A DNA stretch of 64,000 nt from CAYLPJ01 sp964385465 (lineage in GTDB: Bacteria > Planctomycetota > Phycisphaerae > SM23-33): the NCBI GenBank assembly GCA_964385465.1, contig CAYLPJ010000031.1, positions 9,821 through 73,820 on the forward strand, in the 5' to 3' direction. The first letter of the stretch is position 1; each line of letters starts with the position of its first letter. The position numbers and the translations under genes are program-made. The notes beneath the pieces were generated by a model that worked only from the letters and a program-made list of their open reading frames with translations, was not told where the DNA came from and ran no database searches. Positions 33,732 to 42,050 of this stretch are shown here, one piece after another.

Positions 33732-34203
33732 CGGGTAGACTCCTTCACCCCGGATTTCCTGGATGGCTTATCGCCCACGACCACCGTCGGCCCTTCTGAA
33801 GGTTGTACCGCCGATCCGAGCAGCGGCAAGAGGCTTCTCTGCTCGATGAACGGCGTTCGGACCGTCTCCGGCTCAGGATGACGCCCGCACCGGCCTTCGC
33901 ACAGGCCTCCATCTCCGGTTCGCGCAGACTCCCCCCTCGTCTCCGCCCCCTCCGACTGTCTCGTCCGTCGTTGGGGTCATTGCGGCACCACCTCAGGGGG
34001 CCGCAGCCGTCGAATCCGCTCCAGGATCGCCCGGAACCGTTTCTTCGGCGCGGGGCGACGGGGTCTGGCGCGAGGGGCGGTCTGGGGGGAGTCGGGGGGC
34101 TTTGCGGAGACCCACGGGGCGCAGCCGGAGGCTTCGGGGGGCAATTGGGGGGGACGCCGGGGCGGTGGAAACCCAACGGCTTGGGGCGCGGGTTGGGGCT
34201 CTC
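33732..34203. other. Intergenic region, with a REP-like stretch and a GC-rich tail
   Basis: This 472-base stretch lies between the beta-helix gene start and the end of the LysR gene, both leftward. At about 33825-33883 there is the sequence CTCTGCTCGATGAACGGCG and GGCTCAGGATGACG, like the TCATCCTGAGC-type intergenic repeats of many bacterial genomes. The right half (34000-34200) is very G-rich on the plus strand. In one minus-strand frame it encodes a proline-rich tail ending KKRFRAILERIRRL and a stop, but without a start codon or ribosome binding site. No gene is called. Confidence 0.5.
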
Positions 34204-35130
34204 TCAGACGGGTTCGCGGAGGGTGCGGAGGAAGAGCATTTCGGCTTCGGAGTGGGTTCGGCCGCGGCGGCGGACGATGCCGATCTCGCGGACCCAGCGC
34301 TTGGGGTCGCGGAAGGGGACGCAGCACAGGTGCCCGGCGGCGACCTCGCGCTGGATGTTGTTCCGCGGGAGGATGCTGACGCCGGCGCCGACCTCGACGG
34401 CCCGCTTGAGCGTGTCGTTGTTGTCGAACTCCATGCGGATGTCCACGCGGACGCGGCAGCCGCGGAGCACGCGGTCGATGTGGCGCCGAGTGGGCACGTT
34501 GGCCTCGAAGGCGATGAAGGGTTCGTCCTTCAGGTCGGCCGGACGGACGGTCTTGCGGCGGGCGAGGCGGTGCTCGGGCGAGCAGATCAGCACGAGTTCC
34601 TCGGTCGCGAAGGGGATGACCTCGATGGACCGCTGCTTCTGGGGGAAGGCGACGATGCCCATGTCCATCTCGCCGTCGAGGACGGCGGCGGTGATGCGGT
34701 TCCACCGGGCGTACTCGACATCGAGGTTGACGTCCGGGTGGGCGCGGAGGAACTTCCGCACGTAGGGGTCGAGCAGGTAGAAGCCGACGGAATAGATCGT
34801 GCCGATCCGCAGCACCGTCCGCGGCGTCTCCTGGAGGCTCTGGACCTCGGCGATCATCTGCTCCTGGCGGCGGAGGATGTCCTTGGCGCCTCGGTAGAAG
34901 GCCTTGCCCGCGTCGGTCGGGGAGGCGAACCCCCCGCCGCGTGTCAGCAGCCTTGTGCCGAAGCTCCGCTCCAGCGAGGCGATCTGCTGGGAGACCGACG
35001 ACTGGGAGATGCTGTTGCTCTCGGCGGCCCGGGAGAAGCTGCCGGCGTCCACGAGGTCGCAGAAGACCTTCAGCACGTGGGTGTTGAGGCGGAAGTGGTT
35101 GTCGTCGGCGGCGTCGCGCGCGGCGTTCAT
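34204..35130 (-). CDS. LysR-family transcriptional regulator
   Basis: The 308-residue protein has a LysR helix-turn-helix at about residues 15-75 (VFCDLVDAGSFSRAAESNSISQSS, VSQQIASLERSFGTRLLTR) and an effector-binding domain from 100 on (LRIGTIYSVGFYLLDPYVRKF). The arrangement is close to CbbR/CysB-type regulators. GGAGACC lies before the ATG. It follows the PEP/pyruvate-binding gene by 19 bases and is probably in the same operon, so it may be a local regulator of this gene or of the divergent gdhA. The effector is unknown. Confidence 0.92.
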   Translation of the reverse strand: MNAARDAADDNHFRLNTHVLKVFCDLVDAGSFSRAAESNSISQSSVSQQIASLERSFGTRLLTRGGGFASPTDAGKAFYRGAKDILRRQEQMIAEVQSLQETPRTVLRIGTIYSVGFYLLDPYVRKFLRAHPDVNLDVEYARWNRITAAVLDGEMDMGIVAFPQKQRSIEVIPFATEELVLICSPEHRLARRKTVRPADLKDEPFIAFEANVPTRRHIDRVLRGCRVRVDIRMEFDNNDTLKRAVEVGAGVSILPRNNIQREVAAGHLCCVPFRDPKRWVREIGIVRRRGRTHSEAEMLFLRTLREPV

Positions 35131-35149
35131 GGGCGGTCTCCGTGGCGGC

Positions 35150-37831
35150 TCACTCGGCCGGGGCGGGGCGTTTCGCCGACGCGGGGGCCTTGAACCGCGG
35201 CCCGTCGCGGTCGTCGGTGAGGTAGCAGACGACCTTCTGCTTGAGCGGGTTGGCGTTGACGATGGGTCGGAGGGTCCCCTCGCCGGCCTCGGCGTCGATG
35301 ACGCGGACGACCTCGCCCCACTTCGCGGCGCCGGGGAGCAGTTCGGCGAGGCGGTTGGGCGCGGCGTTGAGCAGCTCGTGGTTGAGCCGCGTGCCGGCCC
35401 GCGCGGGGAACATGGCGAAATAGAGGATATCCATCTCGATCATCTCGCTGAAGAAGTGCGTCCCGAGCGAGACGTCGGGGACGACGTTGGGCCCCATGGC
35501 GACGACCTCGCAGATCATCCGCACGGTGTTGATGTCGAAGAACTTCACGGGCACGCCGAGCGAGGGCGTGGTGGTCCCCCACCGCCCGGGCCCGACGAGC
35601 ATGACGGCCGGCCTGTCGGGGCCGGTGTCGAGGTGGCAGAGCTCCCCGATCAGCCGGGCGACGCCGTGGCGGTCGCGGATGGAGAGCTGCGAGTAGGCGT
35701 CGGGGACGACGTAGACGATGCGGTCGAGGCGGGTGATCTGTGCCGGGCCGATGACGGCCCCGGCGGCGCGGAGGATCTCGCGGTCCTCGGGGATGTCGTC
35801 CGGCGGGTCGGTGATGGCCCCGCCGCCCTGGACCTGGAGGGGCCGGCACTGGACGAGGTTGACCTTGTGCCCGTCGCCGACGAAGTTGGCGGTGAACTCG
35901 ACGTCGACGGGCCAGCCGTAGGCGTCCTGGAGGACCGAGAGCATCTCGCGGACGTCGGTGACGAACGGGGTGTCCTTGAAGAGCTTCTCGAAGGTCAGCA
36001 CGTAGGGGAAGGCCCCGCCGACACCCGCGGCGGCGGCGCGGCGTTCCATCTCCTCGTCGCGGCTGGCGAGGACGTCGAGGTGCAGCTCGCCGGTGTCGAC
36101 CTCGTTGAGCACGTCGCGGAAGCGGTGGCTGAGCAGTTGGTTGGAGGTCAGGTCCAGGACGTCGACCTTCTTCTGGCTGTAGCGTTTGACCTCGTCGAAG
36201 TCGACCTCGGGCCTGCGGTTGGGCGCGTTGAGGGCGACGACGCGGGTGTAGTCGTCGTCGCTGCGGTCCACCGCCCGCGTGCCGAGCCCGAAGACCAGGC
36301 GCATCATCCCGGTCTCGGGGTCGATCTCGTCGGACCAGACGTAGGGGTTGAAGGAGAAGGCCACGCCGGCCATCTCGGGGAAGAAGAGGTTGTCGTGCAT
36401 GGTCCCGCTGACGCGCTGGACGAGCAGGGCCATCTGCTCGTCGTGGTCGAGCAGGCCTCGCTGCTTGCGGTAGACGAGTGCCTTCTCGCTCATGGTGGAG
36501 GCGTAGATGGTCCGCACGGCGGCGAGGAAGTCCTCGAGGCGCTGGTGGCGGCTGCCTTGGTTGGCGCAGAAGACGCTCTCGTACTTCCCCGCGAAGGCGT
36601 TGCCGAAGTTGTCCTCCAGCAGCGAGCTGGAGCGGACGATGATGGGGGACTGGCCGAAGTAGTCGAGCATGTCCTCGAACTGCCGGCCGATGCCGTCGGG
36701 GAAGGTGCCGATGAGCATCCGCTGGCGGGCGCGTTCGGCGCCGTGGAGGTAGTCGCCGGTGTCCTCGCGACGTTCGCGCATCCACCAGATGCCGTTGCGG
36801 ACGATGTAGGAGTAGAAGACGTCCGAGCCGACGAAGAACGAGTCGTGGGGCTCCAGCAGCTTCGCCCACCGGGGGTCCTGGCCACGGAGGATAGCCCGGG
36901 CGAGCAGCATGCCCACGCTCTTGCCGCCGATCAGCCCCGTGCCGATCATCCGCTTGCCGATCTCGACGATGTCCCCGAGGGTTAGGTACTTGACGGCGAG
37001 CTTGAGCACGGGCTCGTCGCGGCTGACGACCATGCGGAGGAGGCTGTGGCGGCAGGCCTCGATCTGGTCCTGGACGTCTTCCTTGGCCTCGGCGGGCAGG
37101 GCCTCGAGATCCTGGGCCCGGGAGAAGCTGCGGTTCCACAGCCCGAGCTGGTGGGTGATGGACTCCTGGCGTGCCCAGGGGACGGTGTTGCGGACCTCGC
37201 TGATCGTGGCGCTGGCGGTGACGGGCTCGAAGTCCTCCCCGTCGCAGACGTGGAGCATGTGCATCGTCCGCGAGTGGCGGGACTGGACCTTCCAGGGGTG
37301 GACGTAGAGCTTGCTGTCGTAGTCGTAGACATCCAGGAGGATCTGCGTGGTCTCGCAGATGGCCCCGACGGCCTGGTTGGAGTGCGTGTTCCGCCGCAGG
37401 GCGAAGTAGGCGATGGCCTCGACGTCGTAGAGGTAGGGGCAGGTGAGCATGAACCAGTTGCCGAGCATCTGGTCGCTGTACCAGGCGTCGGCGAGGTCGC
37501 TGACGCAGTCGAAGACGTAGTAGCCCCCGCGCCCGGTCCGCTCGATGGTCTTGTGGATGCGTGCGACGAAGGACTCGAAGCCCGCGTCGGGGTCGAGGAC
37601 CTGCACATCGGCGGCGACGTCCTCGGGCACCAGCGGCGGCTCCTCGCCGAAGCGGAAGTAGATCAGCGGCTGGCCGATGCGCTCGGCCGCCCGGCAGTAC
37701 GGGACCACCACGGGGCGGTAGGCCTCGACGTCGTCGATCCGCCAGACGATGTTGTCGCCGGGGATGAGGCCCTTGAGCATGCGGTCGATGCCCCCGATGC
37801 CGGTGGTGAGGCTCGCGTCAACTTGCGCCAT
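35150..37831 (-). CDS. PEP/pyruvate-binding (PPDK-N type) protein with a degenerate KaiC-like N-terminus
   Basis: The 893-residue cytoplasmic protein has two parts. Residues 1-270 look like a KaiC/RecA-like fold: it opens with TTGIGGIDRMLKGLIPGDN as KaiC domains do, but the Walker A position is WRIDDVEAYRP and has no GxxxxGKT. Residues 330-870 match the pyruvate phosphate dikinase N-terminal ATP-grasp domain (IIVRSSSLLEDNFGNAFAGKYES, VALNAPNRRPEVDF, VEFTANFVGDGHKVNLVQCRPL). The swivelling His domain and the PEP-binding TIM barrel of true dikinases are missing, so a complete PPDK reaction is unlikely. GGAG stands eight bases before the chosen ATG at 37831. Divergent from gdhA and in an operon with LysR. 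Confidence 0.8.
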   Translation of the reverse strand: MAQVDASLTTGIGGIDRMLKGLIPGDNIVWRIDDVEAYRPVVVPYCRAAERIGQPLIYFRFGEEPPLVPEDVAADVQVLDPDAGFESFVARIHKTIERTGRGGYYVFDCVSDLADAWYSDQMLGNWFMLTCPYLYDVEAIAYFALRRNTHSNQAVGAICETTQILLDVYDYDSKLYVHPWKVQSRHSRTMHMLHVCDGEDFEPVTASATISEVRNTVPWARQESITHQLGLWNRSFSRAQDLEALPAEAKEDVQDQIEACRHSLLRMVVSRDEPVLKLAVKYLTLGDIVEIGKRMIGTGLIGGKSVGMLLARAILRGQDPRWAKLLEPHDSFFVGSDVFYSYIVRNGIWWMRERREDTGDYLHGAERARQRMLIGTFPDGIGRQFEDMLDYFGQSPIIVRSSSLLEDNFGNAFAGKYESVFCANQGSRHQRLEDFLAAVRTIYASTMSEKALVYRKQRGLLDHDEQMALLVQRVSGTMHDNLFFPEMAGVAFSFNPYVWSDEIDPETGMMRLVFGLGTRAVDRSDDDYTRVVALNAPNRRPEVDFDEVKRYSQKKVDVLDLTSNQLLSHRFRDVLNEVDTGELHLDVLASRDEEMERRAAAAGVGGAFPYVLTFEKLFKDTPFVTDVREMLSVLQDAYGWPVDVEFTANFVGDGHKVNLVQCRPLQVQGGGAITDPPDDIPEDREILRAAGAVIGPAQITRLDRIVYVVPDAYSQLSIRDRHGVARLIGELCHLDTGPDRPAVMLVGPGRWGTTTPSLGVPVKFFDINTVRMICEVVAMGPNVVPDVSLGTHFFSEMIEMDILYFAMFPARAGTRLNHELLNAAPNRLAELLPGAAKWGEVVRVIDAEAGEGTLRPIVNANPLKQKVVCYLTDDRDGPRFKAPASAKRPAPAE

Positions 37832-38058
37832 GGCATGGCTCCAGAGAAGCGGGTGGACGGTCGATCGTGTGCGGCGAGGATACCATATAAGCGGCATCGA
37901 TCCGCCCCATTAGATTTTCTTGAGACTGATATTGGCAAAGCTAATGTCACGGGGCAAGTTTTCATGCGGTATACTCCCAGCCTTCCGGGTGGTCGGCGGG
38001 CGCCGGCGCGGGTGGCGGCCGGGACGGACAGGCAGTTTTCACAGGGAAAAGGAGCTTC

Positions 38059-39441
38059 ATGATGAGCGCAGATGGCGGCCCGAGCTCGTACAACGAGGTC
38101 TTCAGCGACTCGTACGTCGAGCAGTTGATGGCGCAGGTGACGGCACGCAACCCGGGCGAGGCGGAATTTCACCAGGCCGTCCGCGAGGTGGCCGAGAGCG
38201 TCGAGCTGGTCTACAAGAAGAACCCCGAGTACGCCAAGGCGCGCGTCTTCGAGCGGATGATCGAGCCGGAGCGGCAGGTGATTTTCCGCGTCCCGTGGGT
38301 GGACGACAACGGCGACGTGCAGGTCAACCGCGGGTTCCGCGTCGAGTTCAACAGCGCCCTGGGCCCCTACAAGGGCGGCCTGCGGTTCCACCCGTCGGTC
38401 TACCTGGGCATCATCAAGTTCCTCGGTTTCGAGCAGATCTTCAAGAACGCCCTGACGACCACGCCGATCGGCGGCGGCAAGGGCGGCAGCGACTTCAACC
38501 CCAAGGGCAAGAGCGACAACGAGGTCATGCGCTTCTGCCAGGCCTTCATGGGCGAGCTGTTCCGCCACATCGGCGCCGACACGGACGTCCCGGCCGGGGA
38601 CATCGGCGTCGGCGGGCGGGAGATCGGGTTCATGTTCGGCCAGTACAAGAAGCTGACCAACAGCTTCACGGGCGTGCTGACGGGCAAGGGCCTGGACTTC
38701 GGCGGCTCGCTGGTCCGCACGGAGGCGACCGGCTACGGGCTGGTGTACCTGGTCAGCCGCATGCTCGCCGACCGCGGCGAGCAGTGGAAGGACGCCCGCG
38801 TGGTGGTCAGCGGCTCGGGGAACGTGGCGATCTACGCCACGCAGAAGGTCCACGAGCTGGGCGGCAAGGTCATCGCCCTGTCGGACTCCAACGGCTACAT
38901 TGTGGACGACGACGGCATCAATCTCGATACGGTCAAGCGGATCAAGGAAGTCGAGCGCGGGCGGATTCGCGAGTACGTCGACGCCCACCCCTCGGCGAAG
39001 TTCACCGAAGGCTGGCAGGGCATCTGGACTGTGCCCTGCAAGGTCGCCCTGCCCTCGGCCACGCAGAACGAGATCGACGGCGAGGCCGCCAAGACGCTCG
39101 TCGAGAACGGCTGCATCGCCGTCGGCGAGGGCGCCAACATGCCCTCGACCCCCGAGGCCGTCGACGTGTTCATCGAGAACAACGTCTCCTTCGGCCCGGC
39201 CAAGGCGGCCAACGCCGGCGGCGTGGCGACCAGCGCCCTGGAGATGTGCCAGAACTCCATGCGGCTGAACTGGACCTTCGACGAAGTCGACGCCCGCCTC
39301 AAGAAGATCATGGACGCCGTCTACGACCAGTGCACCGCCGCCGCCGAGGAATACGGCAAGCCCGGGAACCTCGTCGCCGGAGCCAACATCGCCGGCTTCC
39401 TCAAGGTCGCACGCGCCATGATGGCCCAGGGAATCGTCTGA
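38059..39441 (+). CDS. gdhA: NADP(H)-dependent glutamate dehydrogenase
   Basis: The 460-residue protein has the signature of the hexameric NADP-type enzyme: GPYKGGLRFHPSVYLG with the catalytic lysine, TTTPIGGGKGGSDFNPKGKS, and the Rossmann part VVVSGSGNVAIYATQKVHELGG. It makes glutamate from 2-oxoglutarate and ammonia. AAGGAG precedes two adjacent ATG codons (38059 and 38062), either of which could be used. It sits between the PEP/pyruvate-binding gene and nfnAB, with gltBD nearby, so it belongs to a nitrogen-assimilation cluster. A strong hairpin follows at 39500-39531. Confidence 0.96.
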   Translation: MMSADGGPSSYNEVFSDSYVEQLMAQVTARNPGEAEFHQAVREVAESVELVYKKNPEYAKARVFERMIEPERQVIFRVPWVDDNGDVQVNRGFRVEFNSALGPYKGGLRFHPSVYLGIIKFLGFEQIFKNALTTTPIGGGKGGSDFNPKGKSDNEVMRFCQAFMGELFRHIGADTDVPAGDIGVGGREIGFMFGQYKKLTNSFTGVLTGKGLDFGGSLVRTEATGYGLVYLVSRMLADRGEQWKDARVVVSGSGNVAIYATQKVHELGGKVIALSDSNGYIVDDDGINLDTVKRIKEVERGRIREYVDAHPSAKFTEGWQGIWTVPCKVALPSATQNEIDGEAAKTLVENGCIAVGEGANMPSTPEAVDVFIENNVSFGPAKAANAGGVATSALEMCQNSMRLNWTFDEVDARLKKIMDAVYDQCTAAAEEYGKPGNLVAGANIAGFLKVARAMMAQGIV

Positions 39442-39499
39442 CCCCGGACGTGTGATACAATCGGCCCCGCCCCGCCGGGCCGATACCGACTGTGACGCG

Positions 39500-39531
39500 C
39501 CGGCCGGCCGGTCTGACCACCGGCCGGCCGG
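39500..39531 (+). terminator. Strong hairpin after gdhA
   Basis: A perfect 13-base inverted repeat (39500-39512 and 39519-39531) with a six-base loop. The sequence after it is TGCGCTTGTATT, so there is no full T run. It lies between the gdhA stop and nfnA and could act as terminator or as an mRNA end protector. Confidence 0.6.
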
Positions 39532-39621
39532 TGCGCTTGTATTCCCGGCCGACGGGCGCCCCCGCCGTCGGCTGCGTCAACGGGCGCCCGGGCGCCCCAG
39601 AGAAAGCGCTGCCGCATTACC

Positions 39622-40467
39622 ATGTTTGAGATCCTCCGCAACGAGACCATCGCGCCGGATATCCACCGGCTCGTCGTTCGCGCGCCCCGCGTGGCCGCGG
39701 CGAGGCAGCCGGGGCAGTTCGTCATCGTCCGCCACGAGGACGGCGACGAGCGGATCCCCCTGACCATCGCCGACGCCGATCCCGGGGCCGGCACGATCAC
39801 GCTGATCATCCAGGCCATCGGGCAGGGCACGAAGGACATCGTCGACACGCCCGTCGGCGGGCACATCCTCGACGTCGCCGGGCCCCTCGGCGAGCCGACC
39901 GAGATCGAGGAATTCGGGCGGGTCTGCTGCGTCGGCGGCGGGGTCGGCACGGCCGTGCTGTTCCCCCTGGCCAGGGCCCTCGCCGAGGCGGGCAACGAGG
40001 TCGTCACCATCATCGGCGGGCGCAGTGAGCCGCAGGTGATCCTGCGGGACGAGCTGGCGGCGTTCTCGGCCGAGACGCACTTCACCACCGAGGACGGCTC
40101 GCTGGGAACGAAGGGCTTCGTCACCGCGGTGCTGGGCGAGATGCTCGCCGACGACGCCCGCCGCCCGGACGCCGTCTTCGCCGTCGGTCCCGTGCCGATG
40201 ATGGCCGCCGTCGCCGAGCAGACGCGCGACGCCGGCGTGCGGACGATCGTCAGCCTCAACCCGATCATGGTGGACGGCACGGGGATGTGCGGCGGCTGCC
40301 GCGTGACCGTCGGCGGGGAGGTCAAGTTCGCCTGCGTCGACGGGCCGGAGTTCGACGGGCACCTCGTCGACTTCCGCGAGCTCGCCCAACGCCAGGCCAC
40401 CTACAAGGAAGCCGAATGCCGTCTCGAGCGCCGGGTTCAGCAGCTTCAGCAGGAGGACGCCTCGTGA
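39622..40467 (+). CDS. nfnA: NfnA/SudB-type FAD/NAD-binding subunit with a [2Fe-2S] centre
   Basis: The 281-residue protein is like the small subunit of NADH-dependent ferredoxin:NADP oxidoreductase, also annotated as sulfide/dihydroorotate dehydrogenase subunit. It has an FNR-type FAD domain (residues 1-95), a NAD-binding domain (VCCVGGGVGTAVLFPLARAL), and the C-terminal [2Fe-2S] motif MCGGCRV with a later Cys (KFACVDG). Its stop overlaps the start of nfnB in GTGA, so the two subunits are translated together. The heterodimer bifurcates electrons between NADPH, NAD and ferredoxin in anaerobes. A sulfide dehydrogenase role cannot be fully excluded. Confidence 0.9.
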   Translation: MFEILRNETIAPDIHRLVVRAPRVAAARQPGQFVIVRHEDGDERIPLTIADADPGAGTITLIIQAIGQGTKDIVDTPVGGHILDVAGPLGEPTEIEEFGRVCCVGGGVGTAVLFPLARALAEAGNEVVTIIGGRSEPQVILRDELAAFSAETHFTTEDGSLGTKGFVTAVLGEMLADDARRPDAVFAVGPVPMMAAVAEQTRDAGVRTIVSLNPIMVDGTGMCGGCRVTVGGEVKFACVDGPEFDGHLVDFRELAQRQATYKEAECRLERRVQQLQQEDAS

Positions 40468-41870
40468 CGACCCAACGACTGACCGCCAAGGACCGGCTCG
40501 CCATCGACCGCACCCGCATGCCCGAACAGCACGCCGAGGAGCGAGCCGCCAACTTCAGCGAGGTCAACCTCGGGCTCGCCGAGGCCGCCGCCGTCCGGGA
40601 AGCCCAGCGCTGCCTCCAGTGCAAGCACCGCCCCTGCGTCGCCGGCTGCCCCGTGGCGCTGCGGATCCCCGAGTTCCTCGAGAAGCTCGCCGACGGCGAC
40701 CTCGCCGGCGCGGCCGACATCCTCCGGGCCGACAACGCCCTGCCCGCCACCACCGGGCGCGTCTGCCCCCAGGAAACCCAGTGCGAGGCCGAGTGCGTCC
40801 GCGCCAACAAGGGCGAGCCCGTCGCCATCGGCTGGCTGGAGCGGTTCGTCGCCGACTGGGCGGCCGAGAACGCCGCCCCCGCCACCGGCCCGGCCGAGCG
40901 GACCGGAAAGACGGTCTGCGTGGTCGGCTCGGGCCCCGGCGGGCTGACGGCCGCGGGTGAGCTGGCGCGGCTGGGCCACGACGTGACGGTCTTCGAGGCG
41001 CTCCACGCCGCCGGCGGGGTCCTGCGGTACGGCATCCCGGAGTTCCGCCTTCCCAAGGCGATCGTGGACCGGGAGGTGGAGAACCTCAAGACCCTCGGCG
41101 TGAAGATCGAGGTCAACGTGATCGTGGGCAAGACGGTGACGCTGGAGCAGATCCGCCAGGAGTTCGACGCGTGCTTCATCGCCAACGGCGCGGGCCTGCC
41201 GATGTTCCTCAACCTGCCCGGAGAGAACCTCAAGGGCGTCTACTCGGCGAACGAGTACCTCACGCGGGTGAACCTGATGGGCGCGTGGAAGCCCGGGAGC
41301 CCCACGCCGGTGGCCCGCGGCACGACGACGGTGGTCTTCGGCGGGGGGAACACGGCGATGGACGCCGTGCGGACCTCGCGCAGGCTGGGCAGCGAGCGGG
41401 CCGTGCTGGCCTACCGCCGCAGCCGCGCCGAAATGCCCGCCCGCGTCGAGGAGGTCCACCACGCCGAGCAGGAGGGCATCGAGTTCATGTTCCTCGTCTC
41501 GCCGATGGAGATTCTCGGCGACGACGAAGGCTGGGTCCGCGGCGTGCGCCTCCAGCGGATGGAACTCGGCGAGCCCGACGCCTCCGGGCGGCGGCGACCC
41601 GTGCCCGTCGAGGGCAGCGAATTCGAGCTGCCCGCCGAGATCGTCATCGTCGCCATCGGCACCCGGGCCAACCCCCTGCTGACGGCGAGCTGCCCGGAAC
41701 TGACGCTCAACAAGTGGGGCAACATCGAGACCGATGAGAGCGGCATGACCAGCGTGCCGGGCCTGTTCGCCGGCGGGGACATCGTCCGCGGCGGCGCGAC
41801 GGTGATCCTGGCAATGGGCGACGGCAAGCGCGCCGCGGCCGCCATCGACGGGTACCTGCGCGGGCAGTAG
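40464..41870 (+). CDS. nfnB: NfnB/GltA-type FAD- and 4Fe-4S-containing subunit
   Basis: The 468-residue protein is the large subunit of the Nfn complex, often annotated as homotetrameric NADPH glutamate synthase subunit GltA. It has the ferredoxin-like cysteine motifs CLQCKHRPCVAGCP and CPQETQCEAEC, then two FAD/NADP-binding regions (VVGSGPGGLTAAGELARLG, VFGGGNTAMDAVRTSRRLG) and GLFAGGDIVRGGATVILAM. The start is GTG at 40464, overlapping the nfnA stop, with a near-perfect AGGAGG seven bases before it. It feeds electrons from NADPH to NAD and ferredoxin, or the reverse. Next to gdhA, this suggests a link between redox balance and ammonium assimilation. A six-base GC hairpin follows at 41912-41927. 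Confidence 0.93.
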   Translation: MTTQRLTAKDRLAIDRTRMPEQHAEERAANFSEVNLGLAEAAAVREAQRCLQCKHRPCVAGCPVALRIPEFLEKLADGDLAGAADILRADNALPATTGRVCPQETQCEAECVRANKGEPVAIGWLERFVADWAAENAAPATGPAERTGKTVCVVGSGPGGLTAAGELARLGHDVTVFEALHAAGGVLRYGIPEFRLPKAIVDREVENLKTLGVKIEVNVIVGKTVTLEQIRQEFDACFIANGAGLPMFLNLPGENLKGVYSANEYLTRVNLMGAWKPGSPTPVARGTTTVVFGGGNTAMDAVRTSRRLGSERAVLAYRRSRAEMPARVEEVHHAEQEGIEFMFLVSPMEILGDDEGWVRGVRLQRMELGEPDASGRRRPVPVEGSEFELPAEIVIVAIGTRANPLLTASCPELTLNKWGNIETDESGMTSVPGLFAGGDIVRGGATVILAMGDGKRAAAAIDGYLRGQ

Positions 41871-41911
41871 ACTCCCAGCGTTCCACGGTCCGGGGTCGCA
41901 GGTTGTGACGG

Positions 41912-41927
41912 GGGCGCGGATGCGCCC
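41912..41927 (+). terminator. Short GC hairpin after nfnB
   Basis: GGGCGC (41912-41917) and GCGCCC (41922-41927) flank a GGAT loop. It sits between nfnB and the promoter of the next gene and could stop transcription, but has no T run. Confidence 0.35.
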
Positions 41928-41977
41928 GGCCGCCCGAGCCGCACGAATGTCCCGTGCCGGAATAAGGAATCACCCTC

Positions 41978-42006
41978 TTGTCACTTGGCGGGACCCGCCG
42001 TACAAT
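41978..42006 (+). promoter_or_regulatory. Strong sigma70-type promoter of the GAF/AAA+ activator
   Basis: TTGTCA (41978-41983), a 17-base spacer and TACAAT (42001-42006) are almost ideal. The predicted start is near 42013, about 38 bases before the ATG. It stands out in this GC-rich DNA. Confidence 0.75.
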
Positions 42007-42050
42007 TCTGTCGCACGTTGCCCGCAGACGACAAGAAAGAAGGTTTCTTC

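Noticed and set aside
34018..34203. Proline-rich minus-strand tail (KKRFRAILERIRRL) after the LysR gene
   Set aside because: No start codon or ribosome binding site; proline-rich frames arise easily from G-rich DNA.
37960..37980. TATACT at 37970-37975 as gdhA promoter
   Set aside because: No -35 element at 16-18 bases; kept only as a possibility.
41981..42000. Sigma54 promoter before the activator
   Set aside because: TTGGCGGGACC lacks the GC at the -12 position; the sigma70-type elements around it are near-perfect instead.
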